A stretch of 64,000 bases of DNA. Origin: Pseudomonas fluorescens. GTDB taxonomy: Bacteria > Pseudomonadota > Gammaproteobacteria > Pseudomonadales > Pseudomonadaceae. This document shows, in pieces, positions 50,650 to 62,264 of this stretch (the stretch's first letter is position 1; each line of letters opens with the position of its first letter). The position numbers and the translations under genes were made by a program. The stretch lies in the NCBI RefSeq assembly GCF_002022275.1, contig NZ_MSDF01000013.1:1-64000 (forward strand), read 5' to 3'. The notes under the pieces are model-generated. The model was not told the origin of the DNA. It was given only the letters and a program-made list of their open reading frames with translations, and did no database searches.

Positions 50650-51501
50650 TTATTCGGCAGATTCTACAGCTGCGATCATGCGAACTACATCAACGGTCTG
50701 CGCAACGTCATGCACACGCAAAATACGTGCACCCTTTGTCACCGCGAGCGCGGCCAGCGCGAGACCACCGTACAGCCGCTCACCCACAGGGCGATTCAAG
50801 GCCAGCCCTATCATGCTCTTGCGCGAAACCCCGACCAACAGGGGCCGACCAAGGGCATGTAAAGCCTCCATATGTTTGAACAAGCTCAAATTGTGTTGCA
50901 GAGTCTTGGCAAAGCCAAAACCGGGATCAAGGACGATTCGCTCGGGCGCAATGCCCACCGCAGCACATTGAGCGATCCGCTCGGCGAGAAACCCGCTCAC
51001 CTCACCCACGAGATCGTCGTAGTGCGGGCTATCCTGCATATTGCCAGGCTCTCCCAACATGTGCATCAAACAGACCGGCAGGCCGGTAGCCGCAGCAGCA
51101 TCGAGCGCGCCATCGCGCTGCAGGGAGCGCACATCATTGATCAAACCCGCACCGAGACGCGCCGTTTCGCGCATTACCGCCGGAGTGGAGGTATCCACTG
51201 AAATGATCACGTCCAACTCGCGCGCGATTAGCTCGACTATCGGCGCAACCCGTTCCAACTCCTCCAGAGGAGAGACAACGCGAGCACCTGGCCGGGTCGA
51301 TTCACCACCGACATCGATCAAGGTCGCGCCCGCCAGCACCATCGCTTCGGCATGACGCAGCGCGGCATCCTGCTGGCTGAAGCGGCCACCATCGGAAAAG
51401 GAGTCAGGGGTTACATTAAGAATGCCCATCACGTGCGTATGGGCCAAATCAAGAACCCGATTGCCGCAAGGCAACCGGGTGGAGGACAACACAGAAGTCA
51501 T
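50650..51501 (-). CDS. folP: Dihydropteroate synthase
   Basis: A 283-aa TIM-barrel enzyme that joins p-aminobenzoate with the pyrophosphorylated pterin made by FolK; the target of sulfonamides. Signatures are [15 protein letters not shown] (about residues 25-39), [11 protein letters not shown] (about 62-72) and [13 protein letters not shown]. It starts 8 bp after ftsH, a conserved link. Confidence 0.97.
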   Translation of the reverse strand: MTSVLSSTRLPCGNRVLDLAHTHVMGILNVTPDSFSDGGRFSQQDAALRHAEAMVLAGATLIDVGGESTRPGARVVSPLEELERVAPIVELIARELDVIISVDTSTPAVMRETARLGAGLINDVRSLQRDGALDAAAATGLPVCLMHMLGEPGNMQDSPHYDDLVGEVSGFLAERIAQCAAVGIAPERIVLDPGFGFAKTLQHNLSLFKHMEALHALGRPLLVGVSRKSMIGLALNRPVGERLYGGLALAALAVTKGARILRVHDVAQTVDVVRMIAAVESAE

Positions 51502-51509
51502 TTCAAACC

Positions 51510-53429
51510 TTAGATGTCAGCTGCCGGGCCGCCAATCGGGGTTTCAGGACGCTCATTCTGAACAACAGGCGGAGTGCCTGAAGTACCCGAGCCACCTTCC
51601 CAATCGCGTGGCTCACGCGGTGCGCGACCAGCCATGATGTCGTCGATCTGGTCGGCATCAATGGTCTCGTACTTCATCAGCGCATCAGCCATGGCGTCCA
51701 GCTTGTCGCGGTTGTCAGTCAGGATCTGCTTGGCCGTGCCGTAGCACTGATCAATGATGCTGCGCACTTCGGAGTCGATCAGCTTGGCTGTCTCACCGGA
51801 GAAGCTGGCACTTTGACCGCCGCCGCCACGCCCCAGGAACACTTCGCCTTCATCCTCGGCATACATCAACGGACCAAGTTTTTCCGACAAGCCCCACTTG
51901 GTGACCATGTTCCGCGCAATCTGGCTGGCACGCATGATGTCGTTCGAAGCGCCGGTGGTCACACCGTCGAAACCGAGGGTCATCTCTTCAGCAATACGGC
52001 CGCCGTACAGCGAGCAGATCTGGCTGATCAGCGCCCGTTTGGAGAGGCTGTAGCGATCCTCTTCCGGCAGGAACATGGTGACGCCCAGCGCACGACCACG
52101 CGGAATGATCGACACTTTGTAAACCGGGTCATGCTCAGGCACGACGCGGCCCACAATGGCGTGGCCAGCTTCGTGATAAGCCGTGTTCTGCTTCTCTTTC
52201 TCGGACATGACCATGGATTTGCGCTCGGCACCCATCATGATCTTGTCTTTTGCCAGCTCGAACTCCTTCATTTCAACGATGCGCTTGCCGGTACGGGCCG
52301 CGAACAACGAAGCCTCGTTGACCAGGTTGGCCAGGTCAGCACCGGAGAAGCCAGGCGTACCACGGGCAATCACGGCAGGAGCCACATCGTCGCCCATTGG
52401 CACTTTGCGCATGTGCACTTTCAGGATCTGCTCACGACCACGGATGTCCGGAAGCCCTACAACAACCTGACGGTCGAAACGGCCTGGACGCAGCAACGCA
52501 GGGTCCAGCACGTCCGGACGGTTAGTTGCAGCAATGACGATGATGCCGTCATTCATTTCAAAGCCGTCCATCTCTACCAGCAACTGGTTGAGGGTCTGCT
52601 CACGCTCGTCATGACCGCCGCCCATGCCAGCGCCACGATGGCGGCCGACGGCGTCGATTTCATCGATGAAGATGATGCATGGCGCATGTTTCTTGGCTTG
52701 CTCGAACATGTCGCGAACACGGCTGGCACCGACACCAACGAACATTTCCACGAAGTCAGAACCGGAAATGGTGAAGAACGGCACCTTGGCTTCGCCGGCA
52801 ATCGCCTTGGCCAGCAAGGTTTTACCGGTACCCGGAGGACCGACCATCAGCACACCGCGAGGAATTCGGCCGCCCAGACGCTGGAACTTGCCCGGATCAC
52901 GCAGGAACTCGACCAGTTCGCCAACTTCCTCCTTGGCTTCGTCGCAACCTGCAACGTCAGCCAACGTGGTTTTCACCTGATCCTCGGAGAGCAGGCGCGC
53001 CTTGCTCTTGCCGAAGCTCATCGGACCGCCCTTGCCCCCCGCACCACCTTGCATCTGGCGCATGAAGAACATGAACACGGCGATGATCACCAGGATCGGG
53101 AAGCTCGCGACCAAAAGCTGGGTCCAGATGCTCTGCTGTTCAGGCTGCTTGCCTTCAACGACCACGTGGTTATCCACCAGATCGCCGATCAGACCGTTGT
53201 CCTGAATTGCCGGACGAATGGTCTTGAAGCTGTCGCCATCGTTGCGTTTGCCGGTAATCACGTAGCCATCAACCGCTACGCGCTCGACCTTGCCATCCTT
53301 AACTTGCTGGATGAAGTCGGAATAGTTGAGGGTCTGCGGCTCGTTAGGGCTGGAGAAGTTGTTCATCACCGTCACCAGGACAGCCGCGATGATCAACCAC
53401 AGGATCAGATTCTTTGCCATATCGTTCAA
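51510..53429 (-). CDS. ftsH: ATP-dependent zinc metalloprotease FtsH
   Basis: A 639-aa membrane AAA+ protease controlling LpxC, sigma-32 and misfolded membrane proteins. Two helices (about residues 5-23 and 104-123) flank the periplasmic domain. Walker A is GPPGTGKT (197-204), Walker [12 protein letters not shown], and the zinc site HEAGH begins at His419. I kept the TTG start at 53429 because GAGGG lies 7 nt before it; the in-frame ATG 9 nt later has a poorly spaced RBS. Confidence 0.96.
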   Translation of the reverse strand: MNDMAKNLILWLIIAAVLVTVMNNFSSPNEPQTLNYSDFIQQVKDGKVERVAVDGYVITGKRNDGDSFKTIRPAIQDNGLIGDLVDNHVVVEGKQPEQQSIWTQLLVASFPILVIIAVFMFFMRQMQGGAGGKGGPMSFGKSKARLLSEDQVKTTLADVAGCDEAKEEVGELVEFLRDPGKFQRLGGRIPRGVLMVGPPGTGKTLLAKAIAGEAKVPFFTISGSDFVEMFVGVGASRVRDMFEQAKKHAPCIIFIDEIDAVGRHRGAGMGGGHDEREQTLNQLLVEMDGFEMNDGIIVIAATNRPDVLDPALLRPGRFDRQVVVGLPDIRGREQILKVHMRKVPMGDDVAPAVIARGTPGFSGADLANLVNEASLFAARTGKRIVEMKEFELAKDKIMMGAERKSMVMSEKEKQNTAYHEAGHAIVGRVVPEHDPVYKVSIIPRGRALGVTMFLPEEDRYSLSKRALISQICSLYGGRIAEEMTLGFDGVTTGASNDIMRASQIARNMVTKWGLSEKLGPLMYAEDEGEVFLGRGGGGQSASFSGETAKLIDSEVRSIIDQCYGTAKQILTDNRDKLDAMADALMKYETIDADQIDDIMAGRAPREPRDWEGGSGTSGTPPVVQNERPETPIGGPAADI

Positions 53430-53620
53430 TTAACTACCCTCTGAAGCAAGCTCCGCTACTGGCGCGCGCTTCGCATGATATTCACCGGCCTAACTTACTA
53501 CATTACCTACAACTCTGGCAGGCGCCGTCTGTAACCCTTTGTGAAACTTTGACTACACAATATTCGTAGAGCTTCGTGACGAAAGCGATATAAAAAAACC
53601 TATCGCCCGCTTCGAATTCC

Positions 53621-54274
53621 TCAAAAGCGCTCTTCACTGCTCGCTGCGCCTTCAGCGCCGCGAAAGCCGCGGCACAGCAGGTACTGCTCCCGAGACCTGT
53701 CCCGGGAAGAGTCAGGCTTGCGCGTTTGCACCTTATCGAACAACTTGCGGATGTTCTTGTGGTACTCGTCAAAACCTTCGCCCTGGAAGACTTTCACCAG
53801 AAAATCACCACCAGGACGCAAAACCCGACCCGCCAAATCCAGCGCCAGCTCACAGAGGAACATTGCGCGCGGCATATCAACGGCCGGTAATCCACTCATA
53901 TTGGGGGCCATGTCGGAAATCACAAGGTCTACCTGCGAATTTCCCACGGCCTCAAGGATCTGGGCAAGCACGGTGTCCTGGGTGAAGTCACCATGAACAA
54001 AGGTCACATCCGGGATACTGTCCATTTCCAGGATGTCGGAAGCGATCAAGCGGCCCTGCCCACCAATCAGACGACTGGTCACCTGGGACCAACCACCGGG
54101 GGCCGCACCCAGATCAATAACGCTCATGCCAGGACGGATCAACTTGTCCTTGTCCTGGATCTCCAGCAGCTTGTAACTGGCCCGGGAACGGTAGCCGTCC
54201 TTTTGCGCCTTTTTGACGTAAGGGTCGTTGAAATGTTCTTGTAGCCACTTAAGACTGGTTTTGGAACGGGCCAC
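53621..54274 (-). CDS. rlmE: 23S rRNA (uridine(2552)-2'-O)-methyltransferase RlmE
   Basis: A 217-aa SAM-dependent enzyme (FtsJ/RrmJ) methylating U2552 in the ribosomal A loop. The SAM motif is [14 protein letters not shown] (about residues 53-66). The K-D-K-E tetrad can be seen around YKLLEIQ (Lys), [10 protein letters not shown] (Asp), [10 protein letters not shown] (Lys) and the C-terminal Ser-Arg-Glu stretch. The end is slightly longer than usual and reads [16 protein letters not shown]. It is 191 bp upstream of ftsH and divergent from yhbY. Confidence 0.95.
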   Translation of the reverse strand: MARSKTSLKWLQEHFNDPYVKKAQKDGYRSRASYKLLEIQDKDKLIRPGMSVIDLGAAPGGWSQVTSRLIGGQGRLIASDILEMDSIPDVTFVHGDFTQDTVLAQILEAVGNSQVDLVISDMAPNMSGLPAVDMPRAMFLCELALDLAGRVLRPGGDFLVKVFQGEGFDEYHKNIRKLFDKVQTRKPDSSRDRSREQYLLCRGFRGAEGAASSEERF

Positions 54275-54380
54275 GGGCCACCTCGAAAAATAAAACGGGT
54301 CGTGATTAACTGGGCGGTCCCGGACTCGCTCGGGTAAACTGGCCGCCGCTTTTTACAAGATCAGACGCAGGGGTCAGATT

Positions 54381-54689
54381 ATGCCGCTCACTCAAGAGCA
54401 GAAGAAACAGTACAAATCCATTGGCCACCATCTGAAACCAGTTCTGATTGTGGCAGACAACGGTTTGACTGAAGGTGTGTTAGCCGAATTCGAACGCGCA
54501 CTGAACGATCACGAACTGATCAAGATCAAGGTCAACATCCTTGACCGTGAGGCGCGCCTGGCTGCCGTTGCAGAATTGTGCAAGGCAGGCAAAGCGGACC
54601 TGGTTCAGGTCATCGGCAAGATGGCGCTGCTGTATCGCAAGAACTTCAGCGTCAACAAGCAACTGTCGAACGTACACCGCTTCAAGTAA
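54381..54689 (+). CDS. yhbY: YhbY-type CRM-domain RNA-binding protein
   Basis: A 102-aa single CRM domain protein bound to pre-50S particles. The features are LTQEQKKQYKSIGHHLKPVL at the start, the GxxG-like loop VADNGLTEGVLAEF and NDHELIKIKV, then the QVIGKMALLYRKN segment typical of the family. It is divergent from rlmE, with 106 bp holding both promoters. It converges with the DUF4149 gene. Confidence 0.94.
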   Translation: MPLTQEQKKQYKSIGHHLKPVLIVADNGLTEGVLAEFERALNDHELIKIKVNILDREARLAAVAELCKAGKADLVQVIGKMALLYRKNFSVNKQLSNVHRFK

Positions 54690-54695
54690 CAAGGG

Positions 54696-55100
54696 TCACG
54701 GGCGTGCTTCGCGCGCCCCGCCACTCCACCCGGGCGCCGGCTGTAGAACCAGCACCAGACCGGAGAACCCTAGCACAAGATAGCTGAATAGCTGCCAGCG
54801 CAACGCTTCCGGCAGCCACACATGCACCACGCAAAACATTGCGCATGCATACAGCGCCATCAACAGCAGTTGGCCGCGAATATCCCTCAACAAACTCCCC
54901 AAGCCTTCGGCCTTGACCAGCACCAGCACCTGGAGCACTACGCACGCCGCTGCAAATCCCACCAGCAACGCACTGAGCAAACCATCGATCTCATCGATCA
55001 GCAACGGTGCCAGGCCAATCAGGCCCAGCGCCGGTAAAACGCCAATGTGCAACAGCCACAGGCCGCCCACCCAGAGCATCTGAGCGAGCTGCCACAGCAT
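54696..55100 (-). CDS. DUF4149-like inner-membrane protein
   Basis: A 134-aa protein with four hydrophobic helices (for example MLWVGGLWLLHIGVLPALGLIG, GLLSALLVGFAAACVVLQVLVLV, LLLMALYACAMFCVV and LFSYLVLGFSGLVLVLQ). Pseudomonads have a small DUF4149 membrane protein after greA, but I name it only tentatively. The ATG at 55100 directly follows a strong hairpin (55101-55123) and has no Shine-Dalgarno, so translation may begin at the ATG at 55079, or upstream within greA. The function is not known. Confidence 0.68.
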   Translation of the reverse strand: MLWQLAQMLWVGGLWLLHIGVLPALGLIGLAPLLIDEIDGLLSALLVGFAAACVVLQVLVLVKAEGLGSLLRDIRGQLLLMALYACAMFCVVHVWLPEALRWQLFSYLVLGFSGLVLVLQPAPGWSGGAREARP

Positions 55101-55123
55101 GGCGCCCGCACGAAGCGGGCGCC
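55101..55123 (-). terminator. GC hairpin between greA and the DUF4149 gene
   Basis: The stem GGCGCCCGC/GCGGGCGCC is perfect over 9 bp with a 5-nt loop. It lies 5 bp after the greA stop and abuts an ATG, with no U-tract. It may act as a weak terminator or control the next gene's translation. Confidence 0.5.
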
Positions 55124-55128
55124 GCCTT

Positions 55129-55605
55129 TCAGACGTGACGTACTTCAACAATCTCATACTCGATCACGCCGCCGGGCGTCTTCACAGCCACCACATCACC
55201 CTCTTCCTTGGCAATCAAGGCACGGGCCAGTGGCGAACCGACGGAGATTTTACCGAGTTTGAAGTCAGCTTCGTCTTCGCCCACGATGTGGTAGACAACG
55301 CGCTCATCGGTCTCGACGTTGGCGATTTCCACGGTGGTGCCGAAAATCACTTTGCCGGTGTGCGGGATGGACGTGACATCAATGATGACCTGGTTCTGAA
55401 TCCGGCCTTCGATGTCACGAATCCGCGCCTCGACCATACCCTGCTGCTCGCGAGCAGCGTGGTATTCGGCGTTTTCCTTCAAGTCACCCAGCTCGCGGGC
55501 CGTACCGATGTCCTGGCTCAGCTTCGGACGGACGACCTTGGTCAGATGGGTGTGCTCCTCTTCCAGGGCCTTGGCGCCCTGGACCGTCATTGGGTATTTG
55601 ATCAT
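55129..55605 (-). CDS. greA: Transcription elongation factor GreA
   Basis: A 158-aa factor that rescues backtracked RNA polymerase by stimulating transcript cleavage. The N-terminal coiled coil (residues 1-75, [16 protein letters not shown]... [26 protein letters not shown]) carries the acidic tip residues (DLKENAEYH). The C-terminal FKBP-like domain ends in [16 protein letters not shown]. Its ATG overlaps the carB stop by 4 bp, as in the carA-carB-greA operon of P. aeruginosa. Confidence 0.97.
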   Translation of the reverse strand: MIKYPMTVQGAKALEEEHTHLTKVVRPKLSQDIGTARELGDLKENAEYHAAREQQGMVEARIRDIEGRIQNQVIIDVTSIPHTGKVIFGTTVEIANVETDERVVYHIVGEDEADFKLGKISVGSPLARALIAKEEGDVVAVKTPGGVIEYEIVEVRHV

Positions 55606-58600
55606 GCCTTCAATCCTGCGTGTAGATCCTGCAAGCGACGCACGGTCTTTTCCGGACCGAACTTGAGCGCTTCACAGATGGCTTCGCCAGCAGCAATGGT
55701 GGTGGTGCAGTAGATCTTGTGCTGCAAGGCGTTACGACGAATGGAGTACGAATCCGCGATCGACTGGCGACCTTCGGTGGTGTTGATGATCAGGGTGACT
55801 TCGTCATTCTTGATCATGTCGACCACATGCGGACGGCCTTCCGTCACCTTGTTCACGCGACGCACTTTCAGGCCGGCAGCTTCGATCAGCTTGGCGGTCC
55901 CGGCGGTGGCCACGACTTCAAAACCCAAGTTGATCAGATCACGGGCCACGCCTGCAACCAATGGCTTGTCATCGTCACGCACGCTGATGAACGCGGTACC
56001 GCCGGTCGGCAGCACTTCACTGGCACCCATCTGGGCCTTGGCGAATGCTTCACCGAAGGTGTCGCCCACGCCCATCACTTCGCCGGTGGACTTCATTTCC
56101 GGACCCAGGATCGGGTCCACGCCAGGGAATTTGGCGAATGGGAACACCGCCTCTTTCACGCTGTAGAAGTTCGGAATGATTTCCTTGGTGAAGCCGATTT
56201 CTTTCAAGGTCTTACCGGCCATCACGCGGGCCGCGATCATGGCCAGGGACACACCGATGCACTTGGAAACAAATGGCACGGTACGCGAGGCGCGCGGGTT
56301 GACTTCGATGACGTAGATGTCTTCGCCTTGCAGCGCCAACTGAACGTTCATCAGGCCGACCACGCCCAGTTCCAGGGCCATTTTCTTGACCTGTTCGCGC
56401 ATCTCGTCCTGGATGTGCGCCGGCAGCGAGTAAGGCGGCAGCGAGCACGCGGAGTCACCGGAGTGAACACCCGCCTGCTCGATGTGCTGCATGATCGCGC
56501 CGATCACCACGTCGGTACCGTCGCAGACTGCGTCCACATCCATTTCGATGGCGCAGTTGAGGAAGTGATCCAGCAGCACCGGGCTGTCGTTGGATACTTT
56601 CACCGCGTCACGCAGGTAACGCTTGAGCTCTTCTTCTTCGTAGACGATTTCCATCGCGCGGCCGCCCAATACGTAGGACGGACGCACCACCAGCGGGTAG
56701 CCGATCTTGCTGGCGGCACGGATGGCTTCGTCTTCGCTGCGCACGGTGGCGTTTGGCGGCTGACGCAAGTTCAGGCGCTCAACCATTTGCTGGAAGCGCT
56801 CACGATCTTCGGCACGGTCGATGGCATCCGGGCTGGTGCCGATGATCGGCACGCCGGCGGCTTCCAGTGCACGAGCCAGTTTCAACGGGGTTTGGCCGCC
56901 GTACTGAACGATCACGCCTTTAGGCTTCTCGACGCGGCAGATTTCCAGCACGTCTTCCAGGGTTACCGGCTCGAAGTACAGACGATCGGAGGTATCGTAG
57001 TCAGTGGAAACGGTTTCCGGGTTGCAGTTGACCATGATGGTCTCGTACCCGTCTTCGCGCAGAGCGAGGGCGGCGTGTACGCAGCAGTAGTCGAACTCGA
57101 TGCCTTGGCCGATACGGTTCGGACCGCCGCCCAGAATCATGATCTTGTCGCGACCGGACGGAGCAGCTTCGCACTCTTCCTCATATGTCGAGTACATGTA
57201 GGCGGTGTCGGTAGCGAATTCAGCGGCGCACGTATCAACACGTTTGTAGACCGGGAAGATGTCGAGCTTGTGGCGGTGAGTCCGCAGGTTCTTCTCGGTC
57301 ACACCCAGCAGTTTGGCCAGGCGCTGGTCGGAGAAACCTTTGCGCTTGAGGCGGAACATCAGGTCGCGGTCGATAGAGGACAGACCAAGGGTCTTGACCT
57401 TCTCTTCTTCCTTGATCAGGTCTTCGATCTGCACCAGGAACCACGGGTCGATCATGTTCATGCCGAAGATGTCTTCGACCGACAGTCCGGCGCGGAAGGC
57501 GTCAGCCACGTACCAGATACGCTCGGCGCCCGGCACGGTCAGCTCACGCTTGAGGATGCTCATGCTTTCCGGGTTGCTCAGGTCGAGCTTCTCGTCCAGA
57601 CCACAAACGCCCACTTCCAGGCCACGCAGGGCTTTCTGCAGGGATTCCTGGAAAGTCCGGCCGATGGCCATGACTTCACCCACCGACTTCATTTGAGTGG
57701 TCAGGCGTGCGTCGGCTTTCGGGAATTTCTCGAAAGCGAAACGTGGCAGCTTGGTGACGACGTAGTCGATCGACGGTTCGAAGGACGCCGGCGTTGCGCC
57801 GCCGGTGATTTCGTTCTGCAGCTCGTCCAGGGTATAGCCGATCGCCAGCTTGGCGGCGATACGCGCAATCGGGAAACCGGTGGCTTTCGAGGCCAGCGCC
57901 GAGGAACGGGATACCCGCGGGTTCATCTCGATGACCACCATGCGACCCGTGTCCGGGCAGATGCCGAACTGGACGTTGGAGCCGCCGGTTTCCACGCCGA
58001 TCTCGCGCAATACCGCCAGGGAGGCGTTACGCATGATCTGGTATTCCTTGTCCGTCAGGGTCTGCGCCGGCGCAACAGTGATCGAGTCACCGGTGTGCAC
58101 GCCCATCGGGTCAAAGTTTTCGATGGAGCAGACGATGATGCAGTTGTCCTTCTTATCGCGGACAACCTCCATCTCATACTCTTTCCAGCCGATCAGGGAT
58201 TCGTCAATCAACAGCTCTTTGGTCGGCGACAGGTCCAGGCCACGGGCGCAGATTTCTTCGAACTCTTCACGGTTGTAAGCAATACCGCCACCGGTGCCGC
58301 CCATGGTGAAGGACGGACGAATGATGCACGGGAAGCCCAGCTTCTCGAGCACTGCATTGGCTTCTTCCATGGTGTGGGCGATGCCCGAGCGCGGGCAATC
58401 AAGGCCGATGGACTTCATGGCCTTGTCGAAACGCGAACGGTCTTCAGCCTTGTCGATGGTGTCGGCATTGGCGCCGATCATTTCTACGCCGAATTTCTCC
58501 AGGACACCTTCGCGCTCCAGGTCCAGGGCGCAGTTCAGTGCAGTCTGGCCGCCCATGGTTGGCAGCAGTGCGTCCGGGCGCTCTTTCTCGATGATCTTGG

Positions 58601-58823
58601 CAACGGTCTGCCACTTGATCGGCTCGATGTAGGTGGCGTCGGCCATGTCCGGGTCGGTCATGATGGTGGCCGGGTTGGAGTTCACCAGGATGACGCGGTA
58701 ACCCTCCTCGCGCAGGGCTTTACAGGCCTGGGCGCCGGAGTAGTCGAATTCGCAGGCCTGGCCGATCACGATCGGGCCAGCGCCGAGAATCAGGATGCTT
58801 TTTATGTCTGTACGTTTTGGCAT
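55602..58823 (-). CDS. carB: Carbamoyl-phosphate synthase large subunit
   Basis: A 1073-aa subunit that makes carbamoyl phosphate from ammonia, bicarbonate and two ATP, for arginine and pyrimidines. Two homologous ATP-grasp halves (about residues 1-400 and 550-935) show [22 protein letters not shown] and [20 protein letters not shown]. The C-terminal MGS-like allosteric domain (about 936-1073) includes [11 protein letters not shown] chose MPKRTDIKS as the start. carA is 105 bp upstream without an intervening ORF. Confidence 0.97.
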   Translation of the reverse strand: MPKRTDIKSILILGAGPIVIGQACEFDYSGAQACKALREEGYRVILVNSNPATIMTDPDMADATYIEPIKWQTVAKIIEKERPDALLPTMGGQTALNCALDLEREGVLEKFGVEMIGANADTIDKAEDRSRFDKAMKSIGLDCPRSGIAHTMEEANAVLEKLGFPCIIRPSFTMGGTGGGIAYNREEFEEICARGLDLSPTKELLIDESLIGWKEYEMEVVRDKKDNCIIVCSIENFDPMGVHTGDSITVAPAQTLTDKEYQIMRNASLAVLREIGVETGGSNVQFGICPDTGRMVVIEMNPRVSRSSALASKATGFPIARIAAKLAIGYTLDELQNEITGGATPASFEPSIDYVVTKLPRFAFEKFPKADARLTTQMKSVGEVMAIGRTFQESLQKALRGLEVGVCGLDEKLDLSNPESMSILKRELTVPGAERIWYVADAFRAGLSVEDIFGMNMIDPWFLVQIEDLIKEEEKVKTLGLSSIDRDLMFRLKRKGFSDQRLAKLLGVTEKNLRTHRHKLDIFPVYKRVDTCAAEFATDTAYMYSTYEEECEAAPSGRDKIMILGGGPNRIGQGIEFDYCCVHAALALREDGYETIMVNCNPETVSTDYDTSDRLYFEPVTLEDVLEICRVEKPKGVIVQYGGQTPLKLARALEAAGVPIIGTSPDAIDRAEDRERFQQMVERLNLRQPPNATVRSEDEAIRAASKIGYPLVVRPSYVLGGRAMEIVYEEEELKRYLRDAVKVSNDSPVLLDHFLNCAIEMDVDAVCDGTDVVIGAIMQHIEQAGVHSGDSACSLPPYSLPAHIQDEMREQVKKMALELGVVGLMNVQLALQGEDIYVIEVNPRASRTVPFVSKCIGVSLAMIAARVMAGKTLKEIGFTKEIIPNFYSVKEAVFPFAKFPGVDPILGPEMKSTGEVMGVGDTFGEAFAKAQMGASEVLPTGGTAFISVRDDDKPLVAGVARDLINLGFEVVATAGTAKLIEAAGLKVRRVNKVTEGRPHVVDMIKNDEVTLIINTTEGRQSIADSYSIRRNALQHKIYCTTTIAAGEAICEALKFGPEKTVRRLQDLHAGLKA

Positions 58824-58928
58824 GGGTTTGTCACTCAAATCCGCAGGTCAGTCGGCAAGCCGTCTTGAACAATCCTTGAAGTGCCTGCGGGGGCCACCGA
58901 AGTTCGGGGCCGCCCGCAAGCCGCTCAG

Positions 58929-60065
58929 TCAGCGTCGCTTGGCCATCTCATTGATGAAACGGTCGAACAGCGGCGCTACGTCGTTCGGGCCCGGGCTGGC
59001 TTCAGGGTGGCCCTGGAAGCTGAACGCGCTCTTGTCGGTGCGCTCGATGCCTTGCAGGGAACCGTCGAACAGCGACTTGTGGATAGCCCGGACGTTAGCC
59101 GGCAAGGTCGCTTCGTCCACCGCAAAACCGTGGTTCTGGCTGGTGATCATCACAATGCCAGTGTCCAGGTCTTGCACAGGGTGGTTGGCACCGTGGTGAC
59201 CGTGACCCATTTTCAGGGTCTTGGCACCGGAGGCCAAGGCCAGCAGCTGGTGACCAAGGCAGATACCGAAGACTGGAATCTCGGTTTCCAGTACTTCCTT
59301 GATCGCCTGGATGGCGTAGTCGCAAGGCTCAGGGTCACCCGGGCCGTTGGACAGGAACACGCCATCCGGCTGCAGGGCCAGCACGTCGCTTGCCGGGGTT
59401 TGCGCCGGCACCACGGTCACGCGGCAACCGCGCTCGACCAGCATGCGCAGAATGTTGTATTTGACGCCGTAGTCGTAGGCCACGACGTGGTAAGGCAGGT
59501 CAGCGGCCTCGATCGTTGCATGACTGTCGGTCTTCAAGTCCCAGACAGTGGAGCGCCACTCGTACTTCTCTTTGACGCTGACAACTTTCGCCAGGTCCAT
59601 GCCTTTCAGGCCAGGGAAGCCTTGGGCTGCGGCAATCGCCGCCTCTTCGGAAATATTGTCATCGACCATGATGCAGCCGTTCTGCGAGCCTTTTTCACGC
59701 AGGATGCGTGTCAGGCGGCGCGTATCGATACCGGCGATTGCCACAACGTTGTTGGCTTTCAGGTAATCGGACAGCGACATCGTGTTACGCCAGTTGCTCG
59801 CAACCAGTGGCAGGTCACGAATCACCAGGCCCGCCGACCAGACACGATCAGACTCGACATCTTCCGGTGTAGTACCGGTGTTGCCGATGTGCGGATAGGT
59901 CAGGGTAACGATCTGTTGGGCGTAGGAAGGATCGGTAAGGATTTCCTGATAGCCGGTCATGGCGGTGTTAAACACCACCTCTCCAACGGTTTGACCGTCG
60001 GCTCCAATGGCTTCGCCGCGAAAAATGCTGCCATCAGCAAGGGCGAGTATGGCTGGCTTAGTCAA
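58929..60065 (-). CDS. carA: Carbamoyl-phosphate synthase small subunit (glutaminase)
   Basis: A 378-aa subunit that releases ammonia from glutamine for CarB. The N-terminal CPSase_sm domain begins [21 protein letters not shown]. The class I glutamine amidotransferase domain has the nucleophile Cys in [15 protein letters not shown] (about residue 264) and the His-x-Glu near [11 protein letters not shown] chose the TTG at 60065, preceded by GGGAGG with 5-nt spacing; upstream in-frame codons have no family match. A strong attenuator-like terminator precedes it. Confidence 0.95.
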   Translation of the reverse strand: MTKPAILALADGSIFRGEAIGADGQTVGEVVFNTAMTGYQEILTDPSYAQQIVTLTYPHIGNTGTTPEDVESDRVWSAGLVIRDLPLVASNWRNTMSLSDYLKANNVVAIAGIDTRRLTRILREKGSQNGCIMVDDNISEEAAIAAAQGFPGLKGMDLAKVVSVKEKYEWRSTVWDLKTDSHATIEAADLPYHVVAYDYGVKYNILRMLVERGCRVTVVPAQTPASDVLALQPDGVFLSNGPGDPEPCDYAIQAIKEVLETEIPVFGICLGHQLLALASGAKTLKMGHGHHGANHPVQDLDTGIVMITSQNHGFAVDEATLPANVRAIHKSLFDGSLQGIERTDKSAFSFQGHPEASPGPNDVAPLFDRFINEMAKRR

Positions 60066-60109
60066 GAAGACCTCCCGTAAATAAAGCCTGAAAGGGCGAT
60101 CGCAGGTGT

Positions 60110-60147
60110 AAAAAAGCGGAGTGACGTATGGACACGTCACTCCGCTT
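60110..60147 (-). terminator. Attenuator-type intrinsic terminator in the carA leader
   Basis: On the minus strand a 14-bp perfect stem AAGCGGAGTGACGT/ACGTCACTCCGCTT with loop GTCCAT is followed by TTTT and then ACACC; the forward A-run covers 60110-60115. It ends about 45 nt before the carA TTG start, so transcription of carAB must bypass it. Upstream are a shorter hairpin CTTTAGTG/CACTAAAAG (about 60171-60190) and a CTGTA-AGC-TACAG repeat (60191-60203). Confidence 0.82.
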
Positions 60148-60170
60148 ATTCACTGAATTATTCTGCGCGC

Positions 60171-60240
60171 TTTTAGTGAACACACTAAAGCTGTAGCTTA
60201 CAGAAAAAGGCTTTTTTGGTCCACCGCTAATGAGCCTAAA
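60171..60240 (-). promoter_or_regulatory. carA: Possible carA promoter and upstream leader hairpin
   Basis: A weak sigma-70 candidate on the minus strand has TGGACC, a 17-bp spacer and TAAGCT (about 60221-60193). It would start transcription just before the 8-bp hairpin CTTTAGTG/CACTAAAAG, which precedes the carA attenuator. The boxes are poor, so this is tentative. Confidence 0.3.
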
Positions 60241-60276
60241 AGGCAGGGGAATGCGACAGGACGTCGCTTAGCGGGT

Positions 60277-60314
60277 AAAAACGGGGCCAAAGCATAAGCT
60301 TGAGCCCCCTTTTT
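60277..60314 (-). terminator. Terminator of dapB
   Basis: Arms AAAAA-G-GGGGC and GCCCC-G-TTTTT pair except for one mismatch, with an inner AAGC/GCTT; five T follow on the minus strand. It lies just after the dapB stop and can act in both directions. Confidence 0.72.
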
Positions 60315-60323
60315 AGCTACTGA

Positions 60324-61139
<816 letters not shown>

Positions 61140-62264
61140 TTACAGGTCGCCGAAGAAGCGCTTAACACCGTCAAAAAAACCAGTGGATTTCGGCGAGTGA
61201 GAGTCATCACCTTCCAGCGAGCTGCGGAACTCTTCGAGCAGTTCACGCTGACGACGGCCGAGGTTGACCGGTGTTTCCACCGCCACACGGCACATCAAGT
61301 CGCCTGCACCACCACCGCGCACCGGCGCAACGCCTTTGCCACGGATACGGAACTGCTTGCCGGTCTGCGTGCCTTCCGGGATCTTGAGTTTGACCCGACC
61401 GTCCAGCGTCGGAATCTCCATCTCGCCACCCAACGCCGCATCGACAAAGCTGATCGGCACTTCACAGAACAGATGCTTGCCGTCGCGCTGGAAGATCGAG
61501 TGCTCGCGCACGTTGATCACCACGTACAGGTCGCCGGTAGGGCCGCCCTGAGTCCCCGTCTCGCCTTCACCCGAGAGGCGAATGCGATCACCGGTATCCA
61601 CGCCCGCAGGCACTTTCACCGACAGGGTTTTGTACTCTTCTACGCGGCCTTCTCCGTGGCAGGAATCGCACGGATCGGAAATGATCTTGCCCTGGCCATG
61701 GCAGCGCGGGCAGGTTTGCTGCACCGAGAAGAAGCCCTGCTGCATGCGCACCTGGCCGATACCGCCACAGGTCGGGCAGGTGATCGGCGAGGAGCCTTTC
61801 TTGGCACCCGAGCCGTCGCACGGCTTGCAGTTGACCAGCGTCGGCACGCGGATATTGACGCTGGTACCGCGAACGGCCTCTTCCAGATTCAACTCCAGGG
61901 TGTAACGCAAGTCGCTGCCGCGTTGAGCACCACCACGCTGACCACCACGGCCACCGCCGAAGAAGTCGCTGAATACGTCGCCGAAAATGTCGGAGAAGTT
62001 CTGACCGCCAAAACCGGCACCGCCGCCGCCCATGCTCGGGTCAACGCCGGCATGGCCATACTGGTCGTAGGCCGCGCGCTTGTTGGGATCACTCAGGCAT
62101 TCGTAGGCTTCGTTCGCCTCTTTGAACATCTCTTCGGATTCTTTGCTATCCGGATTACGGTCCGGGTGATGCTTCATCGCCAGGCGACGGTAGGCCTTTT
62201 TCAGGTCCGCCTCGCTGGAGCTGCGCTCCACACCCAATACTTCGTAATAGTCACGCTTTGCCAT
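61140..62264 (-). CDS. dnaJ: Molecular chaperone DnaJ
   Basis: A 374-aa type I Hsp40. The J domain (residues 1-70) has the HPD motif in [10 protein letters not shown] Gly/Phe-rich region (about 75-115) precedes four zinc-finger repeats CxxCxGxG ([32 protein letters not shown] at about 141-205). The C-terminal substrate domains follow. I chose the start [11 protein letters not shown]; the upstream in-frame extension is not part of the family. dnaK is upstream across 317 bp. Confidence 0.97.
   Translation of the reverse strand: MAKRDYYEVLGVERSSSEADLKKAYRRLAMKHHPDRNPDSKESEEMFKEANEAYECLSDPNKRAAYDQYGHAGVDPSMGGGGAGFGGQNFSDIFGDVFSDFFGGGRGGQRGGAQRGSDLRYTLELNLEEAVRGTSVNIRVPTLVNCKPCDGSGAKKGSSPITCPTCGGIGQVRMQQGFFSVQQTCPRCHGQGKIISDPCDSCHGEGRVEEYKTLSVKVPAGVDTGDRIRLSGEGETGTQGGPTGDLYVVINVREHSIFQRDGKHLFCEVPISFVDAALGGEMEIPTLDGRVKLKIPEGTQTGKQFRIRGKGVAPVRGGGAGDLMCRVAVETPVNLGRRQRELLEEFRSSLEGDDSHSPKSTGFFDGVKRFFGDL

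Noticed and set aside
55719..58868. 1049-codon antisense ORF over carB (and similar ones over ilvI, infB, nusA, pnp, dnaJ)
   Set aside because: Mirror-frame shadows of highly expressed genes with strong third-position GC bias; no motifs or ribosome binding sites.
60236..60295. 19-codon minus-strand ORF before carA as a proven leader peptide
   Set aside because: Its ATG lies in the loop of the dapB terminator, so it may not be on the carA transcript; kept only as a possibility in the carA leader finding.
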